From: Klebsormidium nitens | Lineage: Eukaryota > Streptophyta > Klebsormidiophyceae > Klebsormidiales > Klebsormidiaceae | Assembly (NCBI GenBank): GCA_000708835.1 | Contig: DF236957.1 | Span: 415,629-479,628 of the forward strand | Direction of reading: 5' to 3' | DNA: 64,000 nucleotides | Part shown: piece after piece, positions 1 to 11,031 of the stretch | Layout of the letters: each line of letters starts with the position of its first letter | Position numbering within the stretch: position 1 is the first letter of the stretch | Translations under genes and position numbers: made by a program | Notes under the pieces: generated by a model | What the model was told of the DNA's origin: nothing | What the model saw: the letters and a program-made list of their open reading frames with translations, nothing else | Database searches by the model: none

Positions 1-1
1 G

Positions 2-43
2 ACTGCCGTTGACGAAGACGACGAAGATGGCAAGGATGCTTGA
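2..43 (+). CDS. Possible acidic C-terminal tail of a gene entering from the left edge
   Basis: The first bases read as an open frame TAVDEDDEDGKDA followed by TGA. An acidic Asp/Glu tail of this kind is common at the C-terminus of nucleolar, chaperone and translation proteins. Only 13 codons are visible, so no family can be named and the frame may be open by chance. What follows (44-1716) carries no recognisable exon on the plus strand. Confidence 0.25.
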   Translation, partial: TAVDEDDEDGKDA

Positions 44-307
44 AGAAGGCTTCCACTCTTTATATGCAAAAGTAAGTAACCCGATTTTCTCGTGATCGTC
101 ATGCATGGCAGTGGGTTTCTGTGGCTATGCATCATAAGCGTTTGCCTGGTATGAAGAAGGTTTTTGAGCATCTCCTCAAAATGAGGATGCAAATGCTGCC
201 ATGCTGGACTACAGTCACATATATAACCAGAATTAAATCAGATATGTTTCGTTTGGAATTGAACATGCAGATCTGAGATGGGTATACCTAGGTATACCCC
301 GACATGC

Positions 308-404
308 ACCATCTTAACCAATCAAACTCAGCTAGTGCGCTTGCATATGCATGTGAAAAATCAATTTGCAAGCGCACTAGCTGAGTTTGATTGGTTAAGA
401 TGGT
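308..404. repeat. Perfect 38 bp inverted repeat (hairpin) with 21-base loop
   Basis: Positions 308-345 are the exact reverse complement of 367-404, separated by a 21-base AT-rich loop. The arms contain ACCATCTTAACCAATC and its complement. The perfect match over 38 bp implies recent origin or selection for the fold. It could be a very small foldback transposon or a hairpin RNA precursor. No coding frame spans it. Confidence 0.9.
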
Positions 405-1716
405 TTAATTTTTAAATTGCAGCCTTCGTCTCAGCGTGTTACATGTACATGGTCAGTTGTCGAGCGGTGCATCATGGACTTGTATAGAAGCACACATATT
501 ATACTGAATACACGCGCGCGCATCGATCACAAGATAACCGAGACCCATGGCCTGATTAAGGATGTTTGTGAGTCCGCGATTGACACTTGCCCGTCTGCAT
601 AAGTAATCCGTTTCGAAGAACAAACTGAGTCCTCGGCTGAGGTCCACATGAAGGGTCAATCACAGCAGAAGCATGTTGCACATTGTGATATTGGCTTAGC
701 GAGACGGGCTGCAGACAACGAATAAATGGACCAGAGCAACAAAGAACGACACAATCAGACTAACCAACTAAGCTTTGGAGACCATACATTCGCGAAGTAC
801 TTGTTCTGATGACAATCTGTAGAACACTCGACTTTTGTGCCAGAGACCGCCAGGTATTAGATGCCTCACGAATTCAACTGGTCATAGGGGATGACAAACG
901 AGCAGATATACACAATGTACAGACAACCTATGGTATTTGCCTGTTGTATGGCATGTCTGATCCAATCTCCGCTCGCTCGTCCCGTTCATCTTTGATCTGC
1001 AAGATTTGGAGAACGTGACCAGTAAGGCACCAAGTTAGAAAACGAAATTTGTACACAAGATAGGATGCTCTCTGTATGAATCTTCAGGTTACCAAAAACA
1101 TGAGCACTTGCAAGAAGCAGAAGCCCTGAGCTAAGAAGTCAGTCCAAGATTCAATCAGGTATAGGGCAGATCCGTCACTCGCACTAAATGGTAGCCAGGA
1201 ACCCAACTTAGCTGCACATTCAAACCCACTTAAGTCTGCATTCTGTGAGCTGGATGCCCCATGAAATGGCATGAGTGGTGGATTGCTTTTAAGGTAAGCT
1301 TACCTCAGCCAACTGCTTTTGAATGTAGAATGCATACGGCGTTTGCTTTTCCTGCAGAAGCATGCACCTCAGGTTCAATCACCAAAATATCAATCTCTTG
1401 ACAGTAAGAGTCAAGCTTTGTGACATGTGCACTTCCATAGCCTTTATCGAGCGCAGAAAGACTGTGCCATGGGCCTCTGCTGAATTGAATGTAGATGCTA
1501 TCATGTTCCTTTGCCCCAGACCTTCTGCAGAAACGGCACACAATGTTCCTTTGCCCCAGACCTTCCCTAAATTCTGCACACATTACCTGGACAGTAACTA
1601 CCTCTCACCTTGCAAAGCCCCACAAATGAAAGCTAAAGTAGTCGCCTTGCTCTTCACAATTGAGCACCAAAACCAGCATGGTCTGCCTTACAAGAAAATT
1701 TCCCAAGAGTTCCTAC
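405..1716. other. Non-coding stretch; 23 bp direct repeat at 1503-1565
   Basis: No exon with recognisable protein similarity was found on either strand. The only structure seen is a 23 bp direct repeat (ATGTTCCTTTGCCCCAGACC and three more bases) at 1503-1525 and 1543-1565, giving a 40 bp period. If QCR7 continues to the left, this stretch is its long last intron. Confidence 0.5.
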
Positions 1717-2578
1717 CTGGAGCTCTTTGGACAGGTAGTTATGCTTCATTGAAAGGTCAATGGCCCGCTTCAACCGCTGGTTACGAGCATCCGTCTCTTC
1801 CCGGGGCAGCCTTTTGAGGGCCTCCTTGACATCCAAGTCATAAAGGTCGTCGTACAGGTCATCGTACCTCAACCCTGCAGGAAAGGTGGACATGATCAGG
1901 CGGTGATTGAAATATGTGCAGCGCAAGCTGATCTAATCGCAAATCAAAGCTGCCAATGTCTGAGAAGGACAACGCCATACTTAAGTGTAGGCGAGAGCTC
2001 ATAACCATCAAGGCTCCACTTGAGCACTAACCAAAAGGCACAAAGTAGACAAGATGGTCACAGATAACGTGGCATAGCATACTCTAAGACGCCATACCTA
2101 CCACAAATATCCTTCAAGCTGGAAAACACGCAACACTTTTCAAACAAGCCAGATTTACAAGAGCAGACAACTACATTAGGGGGACACACTTTTGCGAATA
2201 AGTGCAAATGTAATTTCTCAAATCTCCCTACTCTCTGCTTTATCAGCACCATGATTGTACGGCAAAAGCTCGAATGGTCCAGCACAACAATGACGAGCGC
2301 TTAGGTGGACAGATCATAAATGCAAGTGGCTCTCAACGAAGAATCTGCTGAGTTCTCCACATTTACTGTGCATCTTAATGCTGCAACCTCACGCCGCATT
2401 CTGTTGTGTAAATCTGTTCACGCTGGTGTGAATACAGATCCATACAACATCAACAGACTAATCCCGTACCGTATTTTTTCAGCGCCTTTCCAACGGCCGC
2501 CTGATACCTTGTTACCGCCCACAACCAGGCAGGTTCTGTGAGCTTGGCAAAAAACTTGGAAACTCCGGTCATGGCCAT
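1717..2578 (-). CDS. QCR7: Cytochrome b-c1 complex subunit 7 (QCR7/UQCRB), 3' end not found
   Basis: This is the 14 kDa ubiquinol-binding subunit of mitochondrial respiratory complex III, on the matrix side of the inner membrane. Two exons are visible: 2470-2578 (ATG at 2578, in good context after GGCACC) and 1717-1874, joined in phase 1 at a conserved Lys-Tyr-Gly-Leu-Arg-Tyr motif. The second exon carries the family hallmarks YDDLYD, LDVKEALKRLP, DARNQRLKRA and DLSMKHNYL. That gives 89 residues of the usual ~122. The last ~33 residues (normally a TPF...YL segment) should follow a phase-0 donor at 1716, but I could not find them down to position 1. The last exon is either outside the window or lost. 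The gene diverges from the Rieske oxygenase gene with 588 bp between start codons. Confidence 0.88.
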
Positions 2579-3166
2579 GGTGCCACCTGCCAAGCAACCA
2601 CCGATCGATGCCTCCTCAGCAAGATGTTAGTAGCCCTGGCAGTGCCCCCTGGACCTTTGACGAGATTGCCGCCCTACCAGGCTACCTGCCGTACCTCCTC
2701 CTGTTTGCATGAGGGTCTCAGGCTAGAGAGGCTCAAGCTTCCCTGATCCGCCCTGGGGCAGCAGAACTAGGCAAGCGAGAAGGTTTTGATGTTCTCACAA
2801 GTTGAGGCTGGAATCGATTCGGGCTATCCACGAGCGAGGATGGGCCACATGCTATCCGACGGTTCACAGGCCATCGATCTCTGTCGCTTGGCTCCATGCT
2901 TGAATCGGACCGTCGAGGCCTGCTGAGTAGAAGCGTGGACGGTGTCCAGGACTCCAAAAATCCTGCCAGTTAAAGTTGGAGTTCAGACTTCAGCTCGATC
3001 GGATGCTCAAGCCTCAAGGTCGGAGCAAGATGGCAATCAGCTGAAATCAGTCTGATTTTTGAGGTGGTGTCCAATTAACATTCTGCACAAACCCCCAAAG
3101 TGGTGCTTTCAGAGGTTTGAGAGGCACACAAGCTTCCTGTCAGGTTTGAGTTGGTCCTTGCTTGAG
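2579..3166. promoter_or_regulatory. 588 bp divergent intergenic region between QCR7 and the Rieske oxygenase
   Basis: The two start codons face away from each other across this stretch, so it must contain both 5' UTRs and probably both promoters. I see no convincing TATA box or known element. The role is inferred from gene orientation only. Confidence 0.5.
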
Positions 3167-6100
3167 ATGATGGCGACCACAGCGTCCGCTCCGGCGGCCA
3201 AGTGTTTCCTTCTCAAAGAACAAATGCTGCAATCACAGCGTTGCAGCTCATGCTCTACTCTCAGAGGCCCAGGAGCATTTCCTCTCATACAACACCGGAA
3301 GGCTTTACGACCGATGAGCAGTCACTCAAAGCCAGCCTTGACCTTCACTTCTTCAAAGCAGTCTACTTCACAACTGCATCGTAGTTTGCAAAACAAACAG
3401 CATTCGGCAGCGTTCAGAGTCTCTGCTCAAAGTAGTCTTTCAGCTGCATCAGAGCCAGCTGGTTACGCGCAGCGAAAAAGTGACACGAGGGCCAGGGGGG
3501 ACGTTCGCACGCTAGCGGTAGCGGAAGCAGTGGGAAGAGATTTGGGGAGTCATGAAGAGGAGGAAGAGATAGAAGCGAACACTGGTGATGAGCGGGAGTT
3601 GCCAGCATTCGACTGGAAAGCTCATTGGTATGCTGTGGGGGTGGTGCAAGTAAGCGTTTTCTCATTGCGCTTCTGGTATCTTTGCGCCTACAGCTAAGGT
3701 CGATGGAAGCAACTTCAAGTGTTTGAATTTTGTGTGTATGGATAATCTGTGTAAAGCGAGCTTGTCTGGCTGACTGCTGGTGCTTTCCTTTCCTGAGGTG
3801 GTGCACAGATGAAGTTTGTGCTGCATCAAAGCGGTGCTACTCAGTACTTTATGCGGGGCCAATGCTCTACTTGATGCTTGTCAGAAAGCAAATAATATGC
3901 TCATAGGGCATGTTGCGGGAGATTCTTGAAGTTTGAAAAAGTGTCCGTTTTTCTCGGTTTGTTGCTCGCAATTCTCTGACTTCCTGAGACTATCAGAGTA
4001 AGGGTCGTTCAAGTGGCATCTATCAGTAGAAAAGAGACTTTTTCCCAAGTCCTATCAGGCTGCTGTTGCTGTGTTGATCGAGGATGGGAAGCTTGATGAT
4101 TCTGTCCCTGATATATCCCAGTGTTTATGCCACTCTTGAGAGTATGCAAAGGATTGTGATTGTTAATCCGGACAAGCCAGAGGCCGTTTAAGCTTATTCG
4201 TGTAAGCTGATTATGAAAACGATACACAAATCAGAAGCGTTGTAGGACAGGAACATGACGTGTCGGAATCCATCCCTTATTCAGGTGTATTATACAAAGT
4301 AGTGTGATTAATACCAGGTTCGTTCATTGCTGTGGAAGAAACCTCTTGTGGCACCATCAACTGACACTCAGAGTTCTCCCCAGGACATGGACCCGAGCAT
4401 CCCCCACCCGCTCACCATCCTAGGCCAGCCAGTCGTCCTCTGGTACGATAGGAACGAAGCTAAGTGGCGCTGCTTCTTGGACCAGTGTCCCCACCGCCTT
4501 GCGCCCCTTTCCGAGGGCAGGATCGACGAGGAAGGCCGTCTTCAGTGCAGCTACCATGGGTGGTCGTTCGAGGGACGGGGGGCGTGTGCGTGCATCCCAC
4601 AGGTGAGCTAAAGTTATCAGGCCTTTTGCGCACTATTCAGCGTGTTAAAGTGGAGATACTATTGGTTGTGATTTGAGCTTAACAACCACTGGTTTTAATT
4701 GAGAGTCGGCATCTTGAGGGGGTCAGGTGGGGAGGTGTGCGCCAGCTACCCACAGCTTACACATCTACTCATTGCGAGTGTTCCAGCTGTTTGAACTGTT
4801 TGAGAACCGGTTTGAGCTAAGTCTGGAAGACTAGAAGGGTTCTCGGTCTGAGTTATAGCCGTGCTTACCCGATACAATCTTCCTAGATTGACACCATCGA
4901 ACGAGCCTACTTGGCTCTTTCCCTGCATCCATCTTGACACCTGTCTTGAGTAACGGCAAGGGGCCACTTAGATGCAGTACATACTGCCTCTTGACTCCAT
5001 GGCTCGGCTTTCCTTGGTTTGTCGTTTTCCTTGTATTATATTTTCTTTGTTTGTTGTTCTCCTTCGTGTTTGTTTCGTCGAAGTGAGGGACATCGTCTTT
5101 GTGTTTGTTATTGCAGAATTGAAAGAACTTTACGGGTTGTACCCGTCAACTGTTCTGCACTTTTTCTCTCTTTTACGGTTAGAGTATCTCTGGCCTCTGA
5201 CAAAGCATACGGCCATCAAATCAAAGCGGTCCTAAGACCTTACTTACAAATCTCTTGCGAGTCGTGTCTGTTTGGTCGTGCTCCTACAATTTTCAGCAGG
5301 CTTTTTTGTCTGGGAAACATAACGACGTCTTGGGTTGAGGTACACAGAAGTGTCGAATCGTTTTGAGTCTCACCATTGTTTGCAACGGCACTCTCATGAT
5401 GGAAGATCTGGATGGCTCCCAGCCTGATAGTGGGTGGGGCTTTCCGATATCTTTCTTCCAACATGAACAAGCGAGAAGGACTCAAAGCCCCTCTTGCGGC
5501 GGCAGTGCGCGACCTTCTTTCTGAGCGGTGGAAGCAGGACTCGAGCTGCACCATAATATTTGCTAGACTATTCCTTGGATTTTTCCACAATTCGTTTGGA
5601 CATCCAGCAGTTTAAGAAAAGGTTCCTTCAACCTTTGAAATGTATGGGCCGCAGTATGGTGCGACTCTATTGACTCGCTGTTTCCTTTGTCGCTGTCGCG
5701 TAGCCACTTTTTCTTTTGATACATTGACCAAGACATCTTCATTGTTTTGTCTGCCGTGGACCTTTCGAGATGCAGCAGTGGGGTTCACAATGAAGAGGGT
5801 TTGAAGTACAATCTCTTTACTAGTCTGTGCTTCGCAGCCAAAGCCCTGCCTTGTTTGACGGCCATGCCATGTTTATTCAGATTTTCGGCGGAACCTATTT
5901 TCCTTTTGTTTTCAACAAAACAGGAGGATTTGGGGCGACACGATGTGACCTGCCGACGATTGTCTTCATCTTATGTTCCTTCTCCCCAACCTGCTGACCT
6001 CAAATCCCGTCAACCGCCGGGCTTCATGGGCTCCTAGCGACCGTTGTAACGTTCCGAGTCACTTCAGAGCCAAGCGTTACTCGTCTCCACAGGCTGCTTC

Positions 6101-9100
6101 TGAAGGCCCTGAGGCGAAGGCAGCCGCCAACCCGCGCGCAGCGGTGCGCACTTTCCCCATCTCTGAGGCGGGCGGGCTGCTTTTTGTGTGGCCCGACAGT
6201 GATCCCAAGGCGGCCTACAAGGCGGCCTACTCGCGCTTGCCTTTGACGCCAGGTGAGAGAAGCGGTGGATGCAGAACGTGCCACTTCCGTTTGTCTTTGT
6301 GAGTTCTCCTCTGCTGTTTTCTGCGGACTTCAACCGTTGAGATTTCCAGTGTGACCCTTTTTTCAGATTTGTTGTCGAGGCAGTCATGTGCACTCCCATG
6401 AAGGTCTGACTCCTACACGTCCGTTCAGGATAGAGGGCGAGCTGAGAACCGTGTAATCAAACACAGTTATATTCTGTTTGCAACAGTTCGGTGTTCGAGT
6501 ACCTAACATAATAGCCGTGATGCTACGACACATTGAAAAGATCAGCAGAAGGCCTTTCGGGGCGCGGATTACTTTCTTTTCATGGTCTGAGAACCGACAA
6601 GCGGGTTTGGACGACCCTCTTCAAATCCGAGAGCGTGTTACTCAATGCGTTACCTTTGGATCTGTAAGACAATAAAAATGCAGCCGGAGCTTTGTCATCC
6701 TCTTCCCGTGGTTCGTACCTTAAGCTGAATATCGTGGTCACTCTTGTGCTCGAGAAGAACGTAGATATACAATGATTGGATTTTGTTCACCGCCCCTGCA
6801 GGCGTCGCGGACGATTGGATGACATCACACTACGCCCGCGACATGGAGTACGGGTACGAGATCCTGGTGGAGAATCTGGTGGATCCCGCCCACGTGCCAT
6901 TCAGCCACAACGGCGTCGGAGGGATCAACCGGAAGTCGGTGAGAACGAGCTCGCTACAAACGAACAAGTTTGACCGGGACAGCCTGCTTTAGAAGTTCTG
7001 GACGGATACCCGAAACTCTAACGTTGAGGTATTGAATCCAGGTTCGCCTGTTCAAGTTGGTGAATCTAATCCGAAACAGGTGGTTGCTATTTCTTCGAAT
7101 GCATTTCTCAAGGCAGCTTTTATGTTTACCCTTGGATTGGTCCCAAGTCTGCTCAACGTGAGATTTTTGAAGATGGAGCTCCTTTCAAGGTAGACGTAAC
7201 TTTGGCGGCTCTGAAGAGAAACAATATCCTACCCCAATGAGAAGAACGCAGTTGAAGGCCGTAAAGTTACCCCGTTGGGTTCTTTTATCCAGGCCGCTCC
7301 CCTCGAGTTTCGCATCACGCGCATGGACCACACCGGCTTCTTCGGCAGAGGCGTCAGCGGCAGCTTTGCCCCGAACACGGTCGGGGGGAACGAGTTCCTA
7401 GCGCCCAACCGCTTCTCCTACACTCGAACCACCCCCCGAGACGACGGCTCGGAATCCAACTTCATCATCACTGTACACGTCACCCCGCGGGGGCCCGGGA
7501 AGAGCCGCGTAATCCTGTCTACGTACGCAAAGACTTTGAACGAGAAGAAAGTGAAAACGGGGCTTCTGGCGAGGGTGAAGGGGTTCAACTTCCGGCGGCT
7601 GCTGTTCCGGTTCCGGCCCCGGTGGCTGACCCACCTGGTGCTGGACGCGATCTTCGACGGGGACGCGGTGTTCCTCCGGGGGCAGGTGAGAGCGCATTCG
7701 GAAGACCTTTGAAGGCAAGCAAAAACGAAGACACTGAAGGGGTCATGGTGAATGAAAAGAGAAGGTCACCGTTCATTAGTTCTTACCTGGGTGGGTGAGC
7801 AGAGGAGGAGGATCCGTAGGTTTGGATGATTGTGAAGTAGGTTCTAAGACGCGTACATTTGACTTGCGGGTCATTCTAGCTCTCCGCGTCACGCATCTGA
7901 CGAAAGCAGAGCTTGGCTTCGGGGAGAAGGCGAATGGGGCAGTGGCGAGAAACGGGTTGTCCAAAAGACGTTCGTAGGGCCGGAGATTGCACCGTGATTA
8001 TCCAGTGAGTGCTTGTAACGCCGTTCCAAACATACCTATGACTTGCTCCCGCTCTCGGCCGACCACTGCACAAGCGAATCTTTTGAGCTTGCACGCAAGC
8101 CCTTCGTTTTCTGTCCACAGGAGATTGCGCTGCAGACCACGCCAGCGAACGCGTCCGCGACGTCAGCGGTCGACGAGCGCGGGGTCCGCAAAGTCGACGC
8201 TCCGCGGGAGTACTTCATGCCCACGCCCGCAGACCGGTTCGTGCTCGCGTTCCGACAGTGGCTCAACCGGTATGCAGGTACGTGGGTTCTCTCGGCCCTC
8301 CTCTCTTTTAGCGCCTCTCTTGGTTGGTTTGTTCTATGTTCTGCCTGAACGGTGACGAGCAGCTTGGACCAGGTTGAGCTTAGATGGAGGTGCCTGGCAA
8401 GAACTATTGTGGAGCTTTTGCCGGAGAACGGATCCAATAGGATGCGCCGTTCTCTTCAAAATTGGAGTTCCCGGACCGTACGTTCGCGCAGATATTCATC
8501 CGGATTCTGGAAGTAATGGCAAGGCGTTACCATGACACGCAGAGATAGTGAATCTTAAATCGAGTTTACTGGAACGGCGCCGCCTGTAACTCAGTCTCCG
8601 AGCGATTGCCGATGCTCGGACATGACGACGACTCGCGTCATAAAAGATTCTGCATATATTGCTCTGCCGCCCACGTGTTTCATCTCATCTTCGACGTCTC
8701 TTCTCGTGTCAGGCGGCGGCGTCCCGTGGGCCGAGCTGGGCGTGCCAGAACTTGACGTCAAGCTGACGTCACGGGAGGCCGTCATGGACCGCTGGCATCA
8801 GCACACCACGCAGTGCACCACCTGTTCCGGCGCGCTCGAGAAGGCGCGCACCGCCCAGAAAGGTGGCGTCTCCTTCTTGCTTCTTTTCAAAGCTTTTCCC
8901 TCTTTGGTCGTCGATGCCAGAAGCGGTTTTCAGCAGAAGACGTCCAGCTTTCAGCAGGTTGCTGCGTAGTCAAGTAATCAGCGCGCCTGATTTCGTGTGA
9001 CCGAATCTGAAAGGTTTCCTGCAACATAGACAGGTTTCGAAACGGCTTCTGTGTCGCTCATTCCATGTCGATTACTTGTAGCAACGAGTACGACGTTCAA

Positions 9101-9432
9101 TCCTGAATTACTCACCGTTACTTTGAGACATCTTCGCTTCTGTATTCGCAAAGCTTTTGAGTCTCTGCGAAACGTGGGTTCTTTAAGTCCTTGTCTCGTG
9201 CATCGGAACGGATGCATCATATGCAAAAAAGACGTATGCGCTGTTCTTTTCTTCAGCTCTTTGGGTGGCTGCCGCGCTTCTTGTCGCCGCCACCCTAGTT
9301 GCCGGCCAGGCGTGGGGACCGCTAGCGCGCGGGGGGTTGGTCTCGCTCGCGCTGCTTTCGACGGCCGCAGGATTCGCGCTCAACGGGCTCGTTCAGCGCT
9401 TCATCTACACCGGGTACAACCACGCCAAGTAG
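3167..9432 (+). CDS. Chloroplast Rieske-type oxygenase, PAO/PTC52/TIC55 family
   Basis: A Rieske [2Fe-2S] mononuclear-iron oxygenase of the plastid family that includes pheophorbide a oxygenase, PTC52 (ACD1-like) and TIC55. The exact substrate cannot be told from sequence. Exons: 3167-3649, 4384-4602, 6093-6252, 6802-6938, 7293-7685, 8121-8277, 8713-8862, 9257-9432; 624 residues, all junctions in frame. Residues 1-~150 are Ser/Ala/Lys-rich like a transit peptide, then acidic. The Rieske cluster is C196-x-H198 ... C216-x2-H219. Iron ligands fit N312, D315, H318, H323 ([13 protein letters not shown]). A redox CxxC at C551-C554 (TTQCTTCSG) and two hydrophobic C-terminal membrane segments (exon 8, ending GYNHAK) are family marks. 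The length exceeds the ~540-560 residues I recall for plant members, mainly through the N-terminus. An upstream TTG at 3059 is in frame, but the ATG at 3167 is the plausible start. Confidence 0.92.
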
Positions 9433-11031
9433 GAAGGGTATAATCTAGTGCGGTCTGCATTGGACCATAGGCAAAGGTCTCGCGGCACGAGCTGTACATA
9501 GCATGCGGTGTACATAGTTGGTCAAGTAAAGCGCTTCATTAGGTGCATACGAGTCGGATATATCCATGCGAACACTCTTAAGACCTTCCTTGCTCAGCTG
9601 GAAACCACAAGGTCGAACATCGATCGATACCAAGAACGCGATAGTTGCTCATTTGACCCTAGTTTAATGACTCCTTGCCGAATCGACACATGTGGCACCA
9701 AGATTGAATTGCAATCTGCACGCTGTATAGCACGCAGTACGTAGCCAAGTTCAAACCGATCAAGCTGTCTGGCTATCGAAAGGCTTCTGGCACCGTCTCC
9801 AACGTCAAGGGCATGCCCGGAGAAAATAAACCGTAATTGGAGATCGACTAGATCGAGTCATGCAAGGCCGGCGGCCACTTAGTATTGCGCACTGAGTAAA
9901 GATTCGTTGAGCAATGGGTTGGAACATGCTGGCAAGTTGCAGTGCATGGTCAAGGCCGCTGCTCGTTGTCCGACCAGGGGCATGTTGATTGTACTATGAT
10001 AATCTGTCGACTGCTTCATGGATTCGTTGCGCGCGCCGCTGACCAGGTTGGAGCATGCAGCATGAGGCTTATGCATAACTTATATCAAGCGTCCGGCGCA
10101 TGTGCAGAACCGTTGACATGTATACATGAATTGCAGTGATCGATATCAGAATTTGCAGAGTCTGACATGTACGTGGTGGCACAAAGTCTCGAATGTGGAC
10201 CAATGCTAATGGGCCGTATAGCTTGAGCTTCCAATGTGCACAAGCTAGGTTCATGCATGACATGGGCAACCGCGTTAGCTGCGGCTTTAAGTTATAGCAC
10301 GGCTCAAGAACTGCGGTGTTAATGAATTGCATCCACGTCCTTGTACAAAGTCCTCCTTCAAACTTATCAAAAAGTTAAGGCGGCTCTGCGCCACTGCTAT
10401 GGGCACTGACGCATCCGAGCGGCTGCCCATAGCAGCCGTTGATGAATCTGAATGAACGATGGAGCGGACACGTTACGATTGCGTTGGTTCTGGACGCCAT
10501 AAGAAACGCTTTGTAGAGATACATATGTCGGTCAATAGGACGCTGGTTACTGCTTCGGAACAGGTCTGAATCGATTCTTTTTCAACCCCGCAACGCACAG
10601 TAGACGGCAGGCCAGATTGACGACAATAGTAAGCCGTGCAGAATCATGCGGATGTGTGCTGCGCGAGATTTTGACAAACGCTGGCCATGAACAGAAGCGA
10701 GCACTACGATGTGTTTTGGTATGAAAACGCAGGGACGGGGTAAGAAGACAGACATGATTATCGATCTATAACGGCATGCGTGCAGTAAGTACGGCAGCTT
10801 TATTTACTTGCTCAGGTTCGAGACGTTGCGACGTTCGCAACGCATGTCTATGTCTAGGCGGCCGGCCCTCCATCGCTTCCGACTTTTAGGGTCCACGTAT
10901 CCATGTCATGTACACACTCCTTTGTTGAGTTTTGTAGAGAGACTCGTTTGAGGACACTACTACGTTCTTATGGTGGGTTTGAACCTAACGTAAACCGCTG
11001 ATACCACTTTAGACCCAAATCCCAAACCCTG
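9433..11031. other. Intergenic stretch with one short hairpin
   Basis: No exon-like frame was recognised. A 12 bp inverted repeat (CTGCTATGGGCA) at 10394-10405 and 10424-10435 with an 18-base loop is the only clear structure. It lies between the convergent 3' ends of the Rieske and phytocyanin genes, so it should hold both 3' UTRs. Confidence 0.5.

Noticed and set aside
1362-1817. 151-codon open frame on the plus strand
   Set aside because: It runs antisense across QCR7 exon 2 and a tandem repeat. The minus strand carries the clear protein similarity.
3059-3166. Upstream in-frame TTG start of the Rieske oxygenase
   Set aside because: The ATG at 3167 gives a transit-peptide-like N-terminus; the extension begins with a non-ATG codon and is not transit-like.
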